Assembly (NCBI GenBank): GCA_917880885.1
Contig: OU862910.1
Coordinates: 52,257,285-52,321,284 of the forward strand
Direction of reading: 5' to 3'
DNA length: 64,000 bases
Origin: Limnephilus marmoratus
Lineage: Eukaryota > Arthropoda > Insecta > Trichoptera > Limnephilidae
Below the pieces are notes generated by a model. It saw nothing but the letters and a program-made list of their open reading frames with translations, had not been told where the DNA came from and searched no databases. Each line of letters opens with the position of its first letter. Position 1 is the stretch's first letter. The position numbers and the translations under genes were made by a program. Positions 1-11,650 of this stretch are shown here, piece by piece.

Positions 1-450
1 ATTGAAAACAAAAGAGTTTATATGTGTAATATATAACGTCACAGTGTTTAATACGAAATGTCAGAAACATAAATCTCCATTTAAAAATAAACTACTTTTA
101 TTTGAATGTGATTTATGTATATATACTGTCAATGACTGTGTATTGAAACTCTATATCAGAACTAACAGAATTTTAATTTGCATCATAAAAAATGCTTCTT
201 ACTTCATTAAAATAAATCCAATTCCAATGAAAAAAATCTTTATGAAATTGGCTGACATCGCACCACTTTTTTGTTCAGTTTTATTATCCTGTTACACTTT
301 TATAAATTTAATAAAGAACAAGTTAAACCACTTTTTATTTGTAAACAAGAAATCTTTCATTATAAAAAAAACATCTAAAGCGAGACATTTCGCAAAAGAA
401 TCTATTCATATGTTTCATTTCACAGAAATATCTCAGTAATCTCTCCAAAG
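1..450. other. AT-rich non-coding DNA, probably intron
   Basis: A 145-codon open frame crosses this stretch on the plus strand, but its translation is Lys/Ile/Asn/Phe-rich with no domain, as expected for AT-rich DNA. The gene on the minus strand continues past position 1, so this is best read as intron. No exon with good splice sites was seen here. Confidence 0.5.
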
Positions 451-2468
451 CAGTGGTTCGGGACCTTTTTTTTTTTGACCAGGGACCACCATGATATTTA
501 TTTGTTCTCACAGGGACCACAAGGTACAAGAATGAGCTATACTAATATAGTACTCGAAGAACTACCTCATAGTTTATATATACCAAGAGCTACTATAACT
601 GACATTGAAAACATTGTTAAAAAAATGAAAAATTCTAAAAGCACAGGTATTGACAACATAATAATGTTTGATTTAAAAAGAAATATAAAAACTCTTGGGC
701 CAATAATTACTCATTTAATCAATATGATAATAAAGCAAGCAAAAATTCCACAAGAATTTAAATGTAGCATTACAAGACCAATATTTAAAGGTGGAAAACA
801 CATTGAACTGGGAAATTATAGGCCTATCAGTATACTACCAGCATTAGAAAAAATTCTCGAAAAATTTATATCAAATAAATTAAATAATTATATTGAAAAA
901 TTCACTATCATAGAACCAAATCAATACGGCTTCCAAAGAAAAAAAAACACTGGAAAACTACTGCAAGATTTTTCCAATTATATAAATAATCAATTAAATA
1001 ATAAATTACATGTTATTGTTTTATTTATCGATAACTCTAAAGCTTTGGACACAATTAACTCTAAAAAACTTCTGAAAACTCTAGAAAAAATTGGAATAAG
1101 AGGAAATGTGTTAAATTTATTTAAAGATTATCTTAGAGATAGAAAAATATGTACGAAAATAAATAATACTTTTAGTAAAACAAAAAATGTATCTGCAGGA
1201 GTTCCACAGGGTTTCATATTGGGGCCTACACTATATATAATTTATGTAACTATAATGAAAAAACTTTTCTCTTTTGTTAAACATTTTGTATTTGCAGATG
1301 ATACGGCATTGGTCATATCACATAAAGATCTAAAAATTGCAATTGAACTCATGCAAATTGACTTTAATCAACTTTGTAAATGGTCACATGATGCAGGTCT
1401 ATTAATAAATGCTAAAAAAACCAAAGTAATGCATATAAGATCACCTAATGCCAAATTTCTATTTAATCCTAATATTATTTCTCACGATTTTAATTGCATC
1501 CATAAAAATATTCCAACTAATTTTAAATGTGAAAGCTTAGAATTAGTTACGGAATACGTGTATCTTGGTGTCACAGTAGATTGTTTTTTTTTAATTGGGA
1601 CAAACATATTAAAAAAACCTGTAAAAGACTCAGATCAATTGCTGGCAGAATGTACACATTAAAATTTTTTCTTTCAATTGAAACACTTAAAATAATTTAT
1701 ATGTCACTGGCAGAATCTATTATAAGATATGGATTAACAATATGGGGAAATACTTCTACAACCAATCTGAAACAAGTACAAGTTGTACAATACGCAATTT
1801 TAAAATTATTAGTCGTACCTAATATTTTCAAACAGAGACATGATACACCGTTGCTGTTTCAGAGTGCCAAAATCTTACCTGTTAAAGCAATACTATGGCA
1901 CAAAATTATAATCAACATATATTTACCCCGCAGCATAAAGAGAAATTAGAACATAAATACAGCACTAGATTCACGCGCAACGACGGGTTAATAGTTCCGA
2001 AATTTTACAATAAGTACGGACAGAGAACGTTTGAATACATCATACCGAAGATATTTAATTTATTACCTGACAATATAAAGAAATGTAATTCTATGAATAA
2101 TGTTTAATATATGGTGAAAAATTGGTTATCGGAAAAAAAAATTATATTGATATTGATATGTATAAAAAAAAAAGTTGAATCTGTAGATATAAGATGTAAA
2201 TTTTAAATGTAAAAATCTATATGTAATTAAAATATAAGCACCTGTTGACAAGCCAATTCAATTGGCTTAGCAGGACTTGTTTGTAATAAAAAAAAAACTC
2301 TTCTTGGACTTTTTCAGCTTCCTCTCCAACACTAATACCAAAAGGGTTAAGAATCAACTTTTGGATACCTTTCGATTCGGTTTTGAAGTAAAATGAACGA
2401 ATGTTTCGCTGACCACATTTTGGATCTTGCGGACCATCTGTGGTCCACGGACCGGTTGAGAACCACTG
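451..2468. mobile_element. hAT-like element split by a LINE
   Basis: The left end begins CAGTGGTTCGGGACC and the right end finishes GGTTGAGAACCACTG, an imperfect terminal inverted repeat typical of hAT-type elements. The flanks are CTCCAAAG (443-450) and CTCTAAAG (2469-2476), an 8-bp target duplication with one mismatch, which is the hAT length. Element sequence is visible only at about 451-525 and 2300-2468; the middle is a retrotransposon fragment. No transposase is present, so this was a non-autonomous copy. Confidence 0.75.
525..2295 (+). mobile_element. Decayed non-LTR retrotransposon (RT region)
   Basis: The open frame at 529-1662 encodes a reverse transcriptase: NYRPISILPALEK (finger region), FIDNSKALDTI in place of the usual motif A, GVPQGFILGPTLY (motif B) and FVFADDTAL with the catalytic DD (motif C). 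A frameshift in a T-run near 1585 moves the C-terminal half into another frame (YGLTIWGNTSTTNLKQVQ, up to about 1949), and a second shift gives GQRTFEYIIPKIFNLLPDNI up to 2107. The 3' end is A-rich near 2288. There is no endonuclease domain, so the copy is 5' truncated. It belongs to the jockey/CR1 group in a broad sense; clade assignment is inference. It sits inside the hAT-like element. Confidence 0.85.
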
Positions 2469-2696
2469 CTCTAAAGTGACGGTAATCGCTTTGGATTATG
2501 ACGTTAACGTTAAAGATCTTTATGTCTTCATCATTACAATTCTAAAGAAAGTACCTGCTCAAAAATTAAGTACTTACTCGCTTACTTCTCTTATCAAAAT
2601 GTGTTTGTTTCGTGAGCTTTTTCCTGGTAACAGATTTCTGCAACTGATAACTCTAAACCGTGGTAATAAATCCTAAAAATATATTTTTAGACTTAC

Positions 2697-2745
2697 CGCG
2701 GCATTCCTCTGGGACAGGATGATCTCACCGCTGGATTTACTGCGG
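2697..2745 (-). CDS. Exon 11 of unnamed gene (micro-exon)
   Basis: This 49-nt exon has a strong acceptor (TTTTTCTTTTCAG) and a consensus donor (GTAAGT). Its first base completes the AG left by the previous exon to give Ser1065, and the frame then reads RSKSSGEIILSQRNAA (1066-1081), ending in phase 0. The exact phase match across a 9.3-kb intron, together with two good splice sites, makes a chance match unlikely. No further exon is seen between here and position 1, so the protein's C terminus is outside the window. Confidence 0.75.
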
Positions 2746-5098
2746 CTGAAAAGAAAAACAATATTAAATATGATTGTGTAAAATATGTCAGCGGTTTTTA
2801 TAATTAATGATCTACTTCGGAGAATGGAACTATGAAATGATAATTCTTTCACAAAAGTTATCTGGCTATGCTAATTTATCAATTTTTATGCTCCACGTGG
2901 AGTTGATGGCGTAGGTAGAGTCTGTCAAATAAGAGTAGAAAATATAAAAAAATGGAACTACAAAATTTGTAGGCTGGCAACACCAATTTAACTGTCAAAT
3001 ATTATTTTAAAGCGCAATGATACTGAATGTATAGAACACAGTAAATTATATTTTAAAAAACATTTTTTCTTCATGACAAATTTGACTAAGGAGTGTTTCA
3101 TAAAGCGATTTTTTTAAATTTAATTTAACACAAATTTGAATTTAACAATAGACAGAAAGAAAGAATCACTAATGGTGAGTTTAGTTATAGGTCTCGCAAG
3201 TTATGTTGACTTCATCACAGTACTCACACAGATGCAAAACTTTCATACAGCGTGTTTCGTTTTAGGCTTTTAACAAAAAAGCAATTAATAATTCTTTCAC
3301 AATTGAGAATTCGAATCCAAAGCGTGTTTTAATCGGTGACATAAAACTAATGTTGTTTTACAACATTTTTATAGAAATACTGAAGGTGTAGGAAGAAAAA
3401 TAAGTTTATTAACTAAATGTGATAATCTTCAGGATTGAATTCAAATGGGTATTCACAGCTAACAACAAGGTTAAAAAAATATTGTTTTATTTAAAAAGAT
3501 TAATTTATTATAATATTCATACTTATATAGATAATATTTTATAAAGTAAATAATCTACAAGCCGCCACATGCCGCTATACGTTTAATAGGCATAGATTTT
3601 GAAAAGTAAATTACTGTTAAACTTAATTACCAAAAGAAACATCGGTTTCGGTCGGGATAGATGGAAAAACATGCATTAAAATTCGGTTTTCAAAGTTAAA
3701 AATTTTCCATATAAAACATCTCCATTGCCGCCATTTTTTTGTACGGATTTGACATTTGTAAAGTTCCGTTTAAAATCAATACGCATGAATTACTTGGTTT
3801 ACCTAAACCAAGAACCTAATGTTGAAATGAAGTGTGATTTCCAAAATCTGTGCTTAAAAATTTGGCTGCTTATGGATTATTTATATTTTACAATTATGTA
3901 TTAGCAATCATCGGCAACAGTAATTATTTAATTGTGTATCAGTCATCATCAGCAACTATCTATACGTATATTATCTAAAATATAACAGATTACTAACACA
4001 AAGGTACAAAAGATTAACTGTTGAATTGGTACTAGTCTGTGATACTCCAGTTGCCTTAGACGTCAAATCATACAAGTCATTTATGCTTAAGTTGACCACC
4101 GTTTTTTACATTATGAATAAGTAAAATAATTAAACATACGGAATAAAATTTCACGAGTTGGTCCATTCAGTGATTTTCCACGTTCCGTTTCGTAACAGGA
4201 CTCCATGATATCGTAATAAATATTACAAACACTCTCTAAATCTACTAATAAAGATTCGAATTAAAAAAAATGAAAACAATTTATCATTTCAAATTTAAAA
4301 AACTAGTTGCAATAAGTGGGCGTAAGTAAGACAGAGAGCCTTATCGGTTTTGTGGGCGTCGCTTAACGTTCACACAGATAGACCAATACATCAATACTAA
4401 GCATTTTTATTGCTTCCAACTTAAGATGTTTTACCTATACACTACTTTTAAATCTGAACGAATTAAATATATTCAGATCTAAAACCAAGGCAATGTTAGG
4501 TACTTAAGCTAGTATTAAATAAATGTGAGCAATTTCTTAACTGTGCTTTATATTTTATTACAATATCGTTATTCTTCATTATTCATTATGTTAACACAAA
4601 ATTGCAAAGGTATAATATACCTATATGCAATTCTAATTTGGAGATCAGTGGGTATCTATACCGCAACAAAAAATATTATTTCCACTTTTATGCCTTTTTA
4701 TTTTTTTATAAAAATGTAGGTTACCCAGCTTTACTTTAACACCATGAGTTATGTGTTTAGTATTGCCATTTGATCAACAGTGGCGCCCTCCTATGTTTTC
4801 TAGTCTTATTTGTCAAACCTTACGCAAGATACAGAAAAAGATTTGCATTTGGTAAGGCACTTACATTGTATTTGATTCATATGTGTTATTTAACCATTTA
4901 TTCATTTAAAATAATGTACAGAATTAGCACACTTGTGAAGTACTTTCGTTACGTTTATATTCTGGTTAAAACTTTAAAATATTGAAATAGTAGAGATAAA
5001 GCAATAGCAGAAAATAAATTGGTAAGAAAAGAGGGCGGAGAAAAACACGAGGGTTTACAGACTGGGAATAATTACCAGCACATAAATTAATGATAATT
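2746..5098. other. Intron 10, 3' part: nothing recognised
   Basis: AT-rich sequence without repeats that I recognise, without long open frames and without plausible exons on either strand. It is part of the 9.3-kb intron 2746-12053. Confidence 0.5.
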
Positions 5099-5463
5099 TT
5101 TAATTAAATGAAGACAATATTAGCGAAACTCCATCGAAAATCTTGAGACAGATAAATCAGAGAAAGATATTAGCACCTCTGAGACACGAACCCAGGACCT
5201 TTCGCTTTCAGGGCGACAGCTCTAACCACTGAGGTGTCTCAATCCGATTCGGTCATTTTTAACAATATCATACTTCGACTAAGAACTACCAACATTTTCT
5301 TCATTCTTCTTAACGCATATTTTATTGGCTGCTATCTTTATGTGTGTCCTAGAGGTGCCAATATATTTTTCTGTCTCCAGATTTTCGTTTGAGTATCGCT
5401 AATATTGTCTTCATTTAATTAAATACTGCAGTTTGAGGTTTTACTCATAAAGTTAAAAATAAA
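5099..5463 (-). mobile_element. TIR element with tRNA-like core (copy 1)
   Basis: The ends are inverted copies of TTAATTAAATGAAGACAATA followed by TTAGCGAAACTCNATCGAAAATCT. On the right the similarity runs on into a stretch reading (on the minus strand) GAGTAAAACCTCAAA, which also borders copies at 10.8 and 20.4 kb, setting the orientation. A tRNA-like sequence lies inside. No protein is encoded. The superfamily cannot be assigned. Confidence 0.7.
5178..5246 (-). repeat. tRNA-like sequence inside TIR element
   Basis: On the minus strand it reads GACACCTCAGTGGTTAGAGC at the 5' side and ends GGTCCTGGGTTCGTGTCTCAG plus AGGTGC, resembling a D-arm, a T-arm (B box GGTTCGTGTCT, off consensus) and a pairing acceptor. 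It is shortened near the D-arm and the anticodon arm is poor, so a working tRNA is not expected. Confidence 0.6.
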
Positions 5464-6211
5464 AATAATTTATTTATTAAGTAAAGCACGTTTTAGTAAA
5501 AAAAAACAGAGTAGACCCACGAAAAATCACGGAATATTATAATTGTAGGATTAATAAATTGCATCACGTAATATTAGGTAGAAAATTTTAACAAAAGAAA
5601 TGCACATTTCCAATTTAGAATTAAAGAAATTTACTGGTAAAAAATATATATTATATTATTGGAAGGTACTTTATAGTTTGTATGAATTCTTCAGACAATG
5701 TGTATATTTTATGTACCTGTCTCAATTTAAAAAAAAAGCAAATGTCAAAAGAACCCTTTGACAAACTGATGTCAATCAGTTTAACGGGACTTAATTTAAA
5801 AATGTAAAAAAATTGTAAGTAAATAATAAAGGAATTTTATTAATAAAAAAAATTAAAAAATCAGATCCTATTTTAAAAATAATATATGAATTTAAAATAA
5901 ATCAGAGTGTACAGAAGCAGAGTTATAATCACAGATACACAACCGAAATTAGTATAGTATTTTGAATCACGGTTTTCTAAAAATGGTGGACAATTTATTT
6001 TATTACAAAAACTTTCACATTATAATCATCTTTATCCCTTTTCTCCCAATATAAATATAATAAATCATACACCATTTTTTGTAAACTGTATTTGTAATTT
6101 TTAAAAACCACCTACTATTTTAAACTAAAGTAGGTAAGAAAAGAAATTGCAGAAAAGTATGCCGGTACATAATATTTATAAAACTATAACAATTTTTGAA
6201 TATGATTAAAA
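5464..6211. other. Intronic AT-rich DNA: nothing recognised
   Basis: Long A/T runs; no repeat, exon or RNA gene recognised. Confidence 0.5.
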
Positions 6212-6569
6212 GAAATAAACAAAAATTTTAACAAAACAATAAACGACTTCAACAAATGCACTAAAAAGTAAAAAAATATTTTCGTATTCTTCTACAACTT
6301 TATAATCAACTTACCTTTTCTACTCATCAATATGTACATACGATTGTTATTTTTGGAGTCGGTGTCGGCGGGAGAGGAGCTGTCAAGTGAACACGCCGGG
6401 CCGCGGGTACCTTGGTTGACACTGACTCCAAAAATAACAATCGTACGTACATATTGATGAGTAGAAAAGGTAAGTTGATTATAAAGTTGTAGAAGAATAC
6501 GAAATTATTTTTTTACTTTTTAGTGCATTTGTTGAAGTCGTTTTTTTGTTTTGTTAAAATTTTTGTTTA
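6212..6569. repeat. Foldback palindrome, arms about 150 bp
   Basis: Sequence from about 6212 to 6370 reappears as its reverse complement from about 6420 to 6569 with few mismatches; for example ACGATTGTTATTTTTGGAGT is mirrored at 6422-6441. The roughly 50-bp centre is GC-rich. The right arm runs into a repeat typical of non-LTR 3' ends, so the palindrome may be an inverted duplication of that repeat. No protein is encoded. Confidence 0.8.
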
Positions 6570-7045
6570 TTTTTTGATTTTTAGTGAATCTGAAGTACAC
6601 TAACTAATTCGATTAAGATTCGGCCGAGTATCATAAATTTGTTCTTCAGAATTGGAGAGTTCCGTTACTTTGTCATGGATCCCATGATCAGAACCTAACC
6701 AAACTCTCATCAAACTACCCTTGAAGTACATCCTTTCCAATAAAAAAAGAATCATCGAAATCGGTTGGCCTGATATTGAGTTATTCGTCTATTTGTCGCG
6801 CACATACTTGATGCAAATTTAAGACTTATATGATTTTCTCATGGATGCCATTGTCAGAACTGGACCAAATTAAAATGGGACCACACGGGAAGCACCAGCT
6901 TTCAAATAAAAAAAGAATCATCAATATCGGTTCACCCAGTCGAAAGTTCTGAGGTAACAAACATAAAAAAAAAAAAATTAAAAAAAAATACAGTCGAATT
7001 GAGAACCTCCTCCTTTTCGAAGTCGTTTAAAAAAAGACATATTCA
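6570..7045 (+). repeat. Non-LTR-like 3' end with duplicated motif
   Basis: Two related blocks contain AAAAAAAGAATCATCNANATCGGTT (about 6743 and 6910) after CATGGATNCCATNNTCAGAAC, followed by an A-rich tract and GAGAACCTCCTCCTTTTCGA. This block type is widespread at 3' ends of arthropod non-LTR elements. That assignment comes from general familiarity; there is no coding sequence to confirm it. Confidence 0.5.
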
Positions 7046-7424
7046 TCTAAGATTAGATCACCACAAACATTGGATGAGATTTATTTTTTATACCGTAGAG
7101 TGGATATTTTACGACTTACGGTTACGGGTATAATACACTAATAAACCCGGTTGAAAATAATCGCCTAAGGTGTGTTGTTTTGTGAATTTGTTGATTGTGA
7201 TAGAAACACTTGAGGTAAACATTAGGAATAGCTGAATAAATAACTTAATAATTCAATGACAGAACATACCTTCAATCTATACACATCACATTAGATACGC
7301 CTTACTGGTTACTGGCAGGCTTAATGACAATGACCCTATTTTATAATTAATCAGTCAGATAATATCGCGGAGCTTTTCATTATTTTGTTATTAATTTTTT
7401 GTTTTTACATTAACCCCACAAGGA
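7046..7424. other. Intronic DNA: nothing recognised
   Basis: No exon, repeat or RNA gene recognised in this AT-rich stretch. Confidence 0.45.
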
Positions 7425-7585
7425 TGGCCCTGAGGAAAATAATTTCCCTCGGGACCTATGTCATCTTTGCGGATGCTGTGTGATGGGTATTATATCGGAA
7501 ACGAAGTTCTGGGAAGTTAAAAGGTACGAGGGTTGGGAAGGAATTCAGGTGCCAGTGTTTCCTGGAGTGACGGACCTTTGAATCC
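7425..7585 (-). repeat. Family A repeat, 3' part only
   Basis: It shares the family's terminal hairpin (GAGGAAAATAATTTCCCTC), the GTCATCTTTGCGGATGCTGTG block and the CTTCTGGGAAG block with the full copy directly downstream. The two are in the same orientation and nearly adjacent. Confidence 0.7.
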
Positions 7586-7625
7586 ATCTGTCAAAAAATG
7601 ACAGATGGATTCAAACGTCAAAATG

Positions 7626-7935
7626 ACAAATGAGAGAGCTCCACACAGGAAAATAATTTCCCTCAGGGCCTATGTCATCTTTGGGGATGCTGTGTGGAGG
7701 GTTTTTTTTAGGGAAAGGAAGGAGAGGAGAGTTCTGGGAAGGAAAAGGGTAAGGGGTTTGTAGGAATCTGGGGTTTAGTGTGTCCTGGATATCCGCCTCC
7801 AAGACCTAGACAAATCTCACCCCATGAACCTGGGCACCCCTGCTAAATCACCAAACGTAGCAAACCACTTGGGGTGACCTATAGCAGAGGTGTTGGTTAT
7901 CCAATAAAGGCTCCCGGGGCGGCGGTACCCATTCC
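7626..7935 (-). repeat. Family A repeat (copy 2)
   Basis: On the minus strand it runs from GGGTACCGCCGCCCCGGGAG through AACCAACACCTC and ACCCCAAGTGGTTTGC to the end block CATCCCCAAAGATGACATAG and the hairpin GCCCTGAGGGAAATTATTTT plus CCT, finishing GTGTGGAGCTC. Other copies lie at 25.9, 51.2, 54.1 and 62.1 kb. No coding capacity. Confidence 0.8.
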
Positions 7936-9649
7936 CGCCTTTCAAATTGAAAATCACTGGTGATTTTTAAAGTTAACTTGCGGTGTTTATTCGAAAGGTA
8001 AATTTCTGGTCGCCTTTCTATGTTTTTATTTGATTGGCAATGTTCCTGAGGAAAATATTTTATATATACTTTCAGCTTCACAAATCCTACCGTTATAATA
8101 TCCATTAATTTTTCACGTGTCCGTCCTAGTATAATATCATTCTCTGACTGTAAGATATCCTTGAAATGTCTGAAGTTTTCAGGTTCAAATAAAGAAAAAA
8201 ACATACATTTTGCTTTCCATTTATAAACCTCAAAAACTTGGATGCCAAATTTAATTGGGAAAGGTTTACCGTAGTGTATGTAGTTTCAATGTCTCTTAAC
8301 AGATGTCGTTAGTACGTATTGTTATATCTAGTTTTAAGGCGTCTTAACAGAGGTCAGTGGTTGTACTATATGAGAGAGGCAAATGTCGCCCGTTCGGATG
8401 TAATACTCGAACAGTTACGAACATAGTCGATCGTATCCGATCTACAGGTGGGCACCTTCTGTGAGCATTTCCCAGCTTCAGATTATCAAATCAGATCAGT
8501 TAGAACGGACTTTAATTTCAGTTAAATATTCATTATAAATAAGACTCGTAATCTAGACGAACCGAAGTATTATTGGAACTCCCGATCATCAGAATTGTAA
8601 TGCTAATCAGAGAAAACAAAAGTTACCTAGCGTAATATAAAGCAATGGAAGATGTATGGATAATCAAATATCCTAATTTATTTATGCGTAGGTTAGGTAC
8701 CTACTTTTTTGAGCACATGCAAACAAACTATTGAATCACACCTGTTTTTATGAAATTATTGAGATGTTTGTTATTGCCAGTGAGTCACTTGCCTCTTTGT
8801 CACCGAAATAATAACTGAATAAATTAACGCAACTTATTTATAACAAAATTATTTATATTACTACAAAGCAGAAAATTTGTATGTGAATCCCACGACAAAC
8901 CTTTAACCTGTCAAGGGCCAGGGTTTTTTACCTTACCTTTTTTAAATTACCTTAATAACAAGAATGGAGGAAGCTATTTTAAGCTTTATTTTATGTTATA
9001 AATTAATGGAATAAAATTTAAAATCGCATCCAAATTATTTGAATTAATATTCTTTTTTGAAATTCCAGTCTCGCGCGCGGGCGCGTTCCTGGCCTTTGAA
9101 AGGTTAAATAATATTGTTAGAGGAGGTAGGGGTAGGCAGAAGATTGTAAAGAGACTGCTCTTGTTGCTAAAACTTGGAAATACTATTAGAGACATCTATG
9201 GTAAGGCCACTGTAGTTAATTGATTTATGTCATTGATTTTAATTACCTATTGGCATCTTAATGTTCAGCGCTGCCGTTAGAGGGCTTTAAAGTACTGACC
9301 CTGCTTACCGATACCTTGTGTTGTTGTTTCTTTACAGGGTAATTGTCATGTTTTTTTTGGTATAAAAAGTCTGGTGCCCTTAAAACTATCTCTCTCGCAA
9401 TAGAACTCTCTCGCATTAAACAATAGAAGGTACAGTTCCTTTAAATCCCCAAGGCGGGGGCCGGGCCAGATTATTCCTAAAGTGTTAATTTAATTGTTGT
9501 TATGAAAAGTGATTGTAAATAAAACGACTTCATACTTCAAAAGTGTTTTACAATATAAAAAAGTCCACTACCCCAATCATGAAGCGAAGTTAATAACACT
9601 TGTCAATAGGTGTAAAAGTGGTGTTTACTAAGTTATTGCTTTATTTTAA
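7936..9649. other. Intronic DNA: nothing firm
   Basis: A minus-strand open frame reaching 8204 and another at 8986-9195 have no recognisable domain, and the first starts inside a repeat. No exon with matching phase was found for the host gene. Nothing else is recognised. Confidence 0.45.
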
Positions 9650-10085
9650 ACTAGCTGGTTCCCGGCATGCGTTACTAATCCTAGAGTAATAGAGAAATTG
9701 TTTCTGCCTGCGTGTCCTTTCCCATTCATCCCGTTCCCTTCTGCCTCCACTCCCCACACGCGTTACCACACCGCCTTCTCCGCCTTCCCTCTCCCCTCTC
9801 CTCTCTTCCGCTTCCGCCGCCCCGCAAACCTCCCTCCCGAGTTCCCCTCCCCCCTCCCGCATTCCATACATTCAGTCCCGGTACATTCAGTTTTCAAAAA
9901 GCTCGAGTGCCACCTATTGAAATTTTTTATACAAATTTCATTATGCATTAGCTCACCGCTTCTTTTATACAAACCTTTTCCTGACAATAACGAACATAAA
10001 AAAAAAATTATCCAATTTGGTGCAATCGTTCGGAAGTTATGCGCGTACATACGTTTCGGCGATTTATTTTTATTTATATAGATAA
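9650..10085 (+). repeat. Family F repeat, pyrimidine-rich
   Basis: It begins CTAGCTGGTTCCCGGCATGC, contains a C/T-rich tract (CCCATTCATCCC, CCTCCCTCCCGA), then TTCAGTCCCGGTACATTCAG and CTCGAGTGCCACCTATTG. The same order in reverse complement is present at 56105-56362 (ending GCATGCTGGGAACCTGCTAG), with a looser match near 30.9 kb. Open frames on both strands are by-products of the C/T tract. Confidence 0.65.
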
Positions 10086-10792
10086 ATAGAAGAGAAGATA
10101 GAAGTTAGATAGATAGATTATAATTTAGTGAAATCACAAAACCCGTGTCTCATAAGGTCAAACACATAATTGTTTACCAAGTGGAAAGTACATCTGCGCG
10201 TAATATTGTGTAAAATTTATTGTAAGATGCCAATGATTCATAGCAATGGAAAGTTTTCTGTTTACTAAATACATTAAAACAATATTTGTCATTTTCTTAA
10301 ACTGTACTTGAGAGATGCAAAGCAATAAAACTTTGGTCAACATGGTCAATTGCCCATCCTCAGGATCAAAACGGTCTGACAATACCGACCTAAGCATTCA
10401 TCAATTTAAAATATTTACATAATTCGCATTATTTTGATTTGTGTTGATTCACGATTGTCCGTAATTTACTGTTTGAGTTAGTAACAGAATTCCTGCATTG
10501 CATAAAAAAGCTTTTATGATTCTGCAAACCTTTGCTTTTAATGCCCTTTACTTTGATGGTCACGTTCGTAAAAAAAGGGTTTGCAAAACTGGCAAACCTT
10601 TTAGTCTGGAGAGAGATGAAGCGTGATAATTGTGCTGATGGGTTTCCATCATCACAGTTTTACTGTTTACCCTTTCAAGAAGGATGTTATCTTTTTATAT
10701 GTATTTATTTATTTAACAGTAAAATTATTAGAAAATGTTGGTTAATGCTTTGAAACATGCTTTAAACAATGGTTGTTTCGGAAATTGGCATT
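10086..10792. other. Intronic DNA: nothing recognised
   Basis: No exon or repeat recognised; the short open frames have no domain. Confidence 0.45.
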
Positions 10793-10995
10793 AAAAAAGA
10801 TTTATTTTTAACTTAACGAGTAAAACCTCAAATTGTAATATTTAATTAAATGAAGACAATATTATCGAAACTCAATCGAAAATCTGGAAACCTAAAAATC
10901 AGAAAAGATATTGGCACCCCTATCTTTTTCTGATTTGTCTGTTTCCAGATTTTCGATCGAGTTTCGCTAATATTGTCTTCATTTAATTAAATAAA
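10793..10995 (+). mobile_element. TIR element, short form without tRNA core (copy 2)
   Basis: The two arms (about 10845-10912 and 10925-10991) are near-perfect inverted copies: TTTAATTAAATGAAGACAAT is mirrored by ATTGTCTTCATTTAATTAAA, and GAAAATCTGGAAAC by GTTTCCAGATTTTC. The tRNA-like core of the other copies is reduced to GGCACCCCTATC. The left flank GAGTAAAACCTCAAATTGTA matches copies 1 and 3. Confidence 0.75.
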
Positions 10996-11474
10996 AATAT
11001 TATTTTAATAAAAAAGTTATTTATACAAACATACATATTATAATGAAAGAAGATGCATTGAACGATTATCTATGTCCTTAAATAATAACAAATCACTTTG
11101 TAAACACCAGTTTAATAAAAATGATCATCATTAGAAACCATTGGATTCGAAGCATGTTGACAATTTTTATCAAATAAGTGTTGCATACAAAGTGATTTGT
11201 TTTCATTTAATTAAAAATGATGCATCAAAGTGAATTTGTGACTATTGAAGGCTTTATAAATTTAATTTTAACTAAATATGCAACTCACGCAAGTTCCTAC
11301 CAGAAATCATTTTATTTAAATTTTGTTTTACAATAACAATAAATACACTGTACATGGCCACTCTCTGAAAATGTACACGAAGCATTTACGCGTTAGTAAT
11401 TAAAATAAAAAAAAATCTGAATCTAAAAAATCGTTTTATTTACATGTTGTAAGTTACGTAAGTCCCTTTTTCCA
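10996..11474. other. Intronic DNA: nothing recognised
   Basis: AT-rich, no exon or repeat identified. Confidence 0.45.
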
Positions 11475-11650
11475 CAGGGGCACACAAGTATCCGATTCTC
11501 GACGATTTAAATATCTTTGCGATAAACGCTAAACTTCTGCGCGGAGGTTGCCGCTGAAACACGTTGCCGACATTTTTTAAACTAGTCGGTGACGCTAGTC
11601 TTCCGCGTCGTTACCACTTGCGTCGCGTCGCCGAGACCAAACATGGTGGA
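11475..11650. promoter_or_regulatory. CpG-rich islet inside intron 10
   Basis: A compact rise in CpG (GCGCGGAGG, CTTCCGCGTCGTTACC, GCGTCGCGTCGCCGAG) stands out from the AT-rich intron. It could be an enhancer or an internal promoter. There is no further support. Confidence 0.2.

Noticed and set aside
2..439. 145-codon open frame at the left edge
   Set aside because: Its composition follows the AT-rich DNA, there is no domain, and it lies antisense within the presumed intron of the host gene.
7848..8204. 118-codon minus-strand frame
   Set aside because: About a quarter of it is family A repeat; the remainder has no recognised domain and no matching splice phase to the host gene.
9641..10050. 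Overlapping Pro/Ser or Gly/Glu-rich frames on both strands
   Set aside because: They are translations of the C/T-rich tract of a dispersed repeat and recur at other copies.
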